From positions 1 to 6,319 of the forward strand of contig JAEWFE010000166.1 of assembly GCA_023389005.1 (NCBI GenBank): 6,319 nt of DNA, written 5' to 3'. A program made the position numbers and the translations under genes. Positions 5,829 through 6,319 of the stretch are shown one piece after another. Below the pieces are notes generated by a model that saw only the letters and a list, made by a program, of their open reading frames with translations, made no database searches and was not told where the DNA came from. Numbering within the stretch: position 1 is the first letter of the stretch; the number at the start of each line of letters is the position of its first letter. The stretch comes from Bacillota bacterium. GTDB lineage: Bacteria; Bacillota; Bacilli; Lactobacillales; Enterococcaceae.

Positions 5829-6319
5829 TTAAATGACATGTTCCGTACGTGCAATAATATCATCTTGAGTGGCTTTAGATAAGGCATTGAAGAAAGCTGA
5901 ATAACCCGCAACGCGCACAATTAAATCACGATGTTTTTCAGGATGTTTTTGCGCATCTAATAAAGTTTCTCTTGAGACTACATTATATTGGATATGGTAG
6001 CCTTTCAAGGTATTAAAGAAAGTACGTAATAACATAATCAATTTTTGTTTTTCTTCTTCCTTGGCTAAGGTTTGCGGATTCACTTTTTGATTTAATAGCA
6101 CACCACCTAAGATATCTTCCGTTGGCAGTTTAGCCACTGATTTTAAGACTGCGGTGGGGCCGTGCTGATCCATATTATGTGATGGTGAGCAGCCTTCAGC
6201 TAATGGGCTCCATGCTTTTCGACCATCTGGAGTAGCCATCGTGCCTTTTCCTTGACCAACATTTGCAGAAATAGAAGAAGTACCTGAGTAACGAATACCA
6301 CCAATTGGGCCACGACCAT
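5829..6319 (-). CDS. Glycyl radical enzyme, PflD/YbiW-like (C-terminal part)
   Basis: Only the last 162 residues are in the window; the frame is open to the right edge, so the gene starts outside. Full-length relatives have about 800 residues. The fragment shows YSGTSSISANVGQGKG, ATPDGRKAWSPLAEGCSPS, GPTAVLKSVAKLP, VLLNQK, YNVVSRETLLDAQKHPEKH and the glycyl radical loop RVAGYSAFF, with the radical Gly encoded at 5904-5906. The wording (NVVSRETL, RVAGYSAFF, DDIIARTE) is that of the PflD/YbiW/glycerol-dehydratase-like branch and not pyruvate formate-lyase itself. The catalytic Cys and the substrate pocket lie outside the window. Such enzymes need an activating radical-SAM enzyme and strict anaerobiosis; the activase gene is not visible here. 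The FSA-type aldolase directly downstream favours an anhydrohexitol-6-phosphate lyase of the anhydroglycolysis type; glycerol or propanediol dehydratase remains possible. Confidence 0.9.
   Translation of the reverse strand, partial: GRGPIGGIRYSGTSSISANVGQGKGTMATPDGRKAWSPLAEGCSPSHNMDQHGPTAVLKSVAKLPTEDILGGVLLNQKVNPQTLAKEEEKQKLIMLLRTFFNTLKGYHIQYNVVSRETLLDAQKHPEKHRDLIVRVAGYSAFFNALSKATQDDIIARTEHVI

Overview
The window looks like chromosomal DNA of a low-GC Gram-positive bacterium of the order Lactobacillales, most likely Enterococcus or a close relative. The reasons are AT-rich coding sequence, AGGTG/AGGGG-type ribosome binding sites, a CcpA-type cre box, and the gene content: a membrane-anchored glycerophosphodiesterase, an OadB-type sodium pump subunit, and a glycyl radical enzyme next to an FSA-type aldolase. 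The genus is an inference. All intact genes are on the minus strand, so biological order runs from high to low coordinates.

Layout from right to left: (1) 5829-6319 is the C-terminal end of a PflD/YbiW-like glycyl radical enzyme that enters from outside the window. It is followed 24 nt later by a fructose-6-phosphate-aldolase-type gene (5124-5804), and a strong terminator at 5066-5100 closes this operon. The pair matches two consecutive steps of the radical 'anhydroglycolysis' route described for E. coli PflD/YbiW and FsaA/FsaB. (2) A separate transcription unit starts at an extended -10 promoter near 5001-5009, with a cre-like dyad over the expected start site. It holds a 41-residue single-span OadG-like protein (4829-4954) and oadB (3689-4819). 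No alpha (carboxyltransferase) or biotin-carrier gene is present. (3) A roughly 350-bp AT-rich stretch without a supported gene carries short repeats and a DnaA-box-like pair. (4) Next is a free methionine-(R)-sulfoxide reductase of the GAF type (2866-3333) with its own terminator. (5) A 665-residue membrane-anchored protein (720-2717) has GBS_Bsp-like repeats followed by an extracellular GDPD domain, and sits behind a good sigma-A promoter.

The left end is accessory. At 190-573 on the plus strand there is only the C-terminal part of what looks like an AAA_13/COG4694-type ATPase, a superfamily that includes defence-associated ATPases. Its 5' part is replaced by the promoter and first 24 codons of a minus-strand gene running off the left edge, probably an insertion-sequence transposase. 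This reads as a defence-type gene broken by a mobile element. The convergent 3' ends of this remnant and the GDPD gene meet over two hairpin terminators (581-616 and 677-713).

No CRISPR array, tRNA, rRNA or riboswitch was seen. The most informative points are the GRE-aldolase pair, the GBS_Bsp-GDPD fusion, the easily missed 41-residue pump subunit, and the broken ATPase gene.
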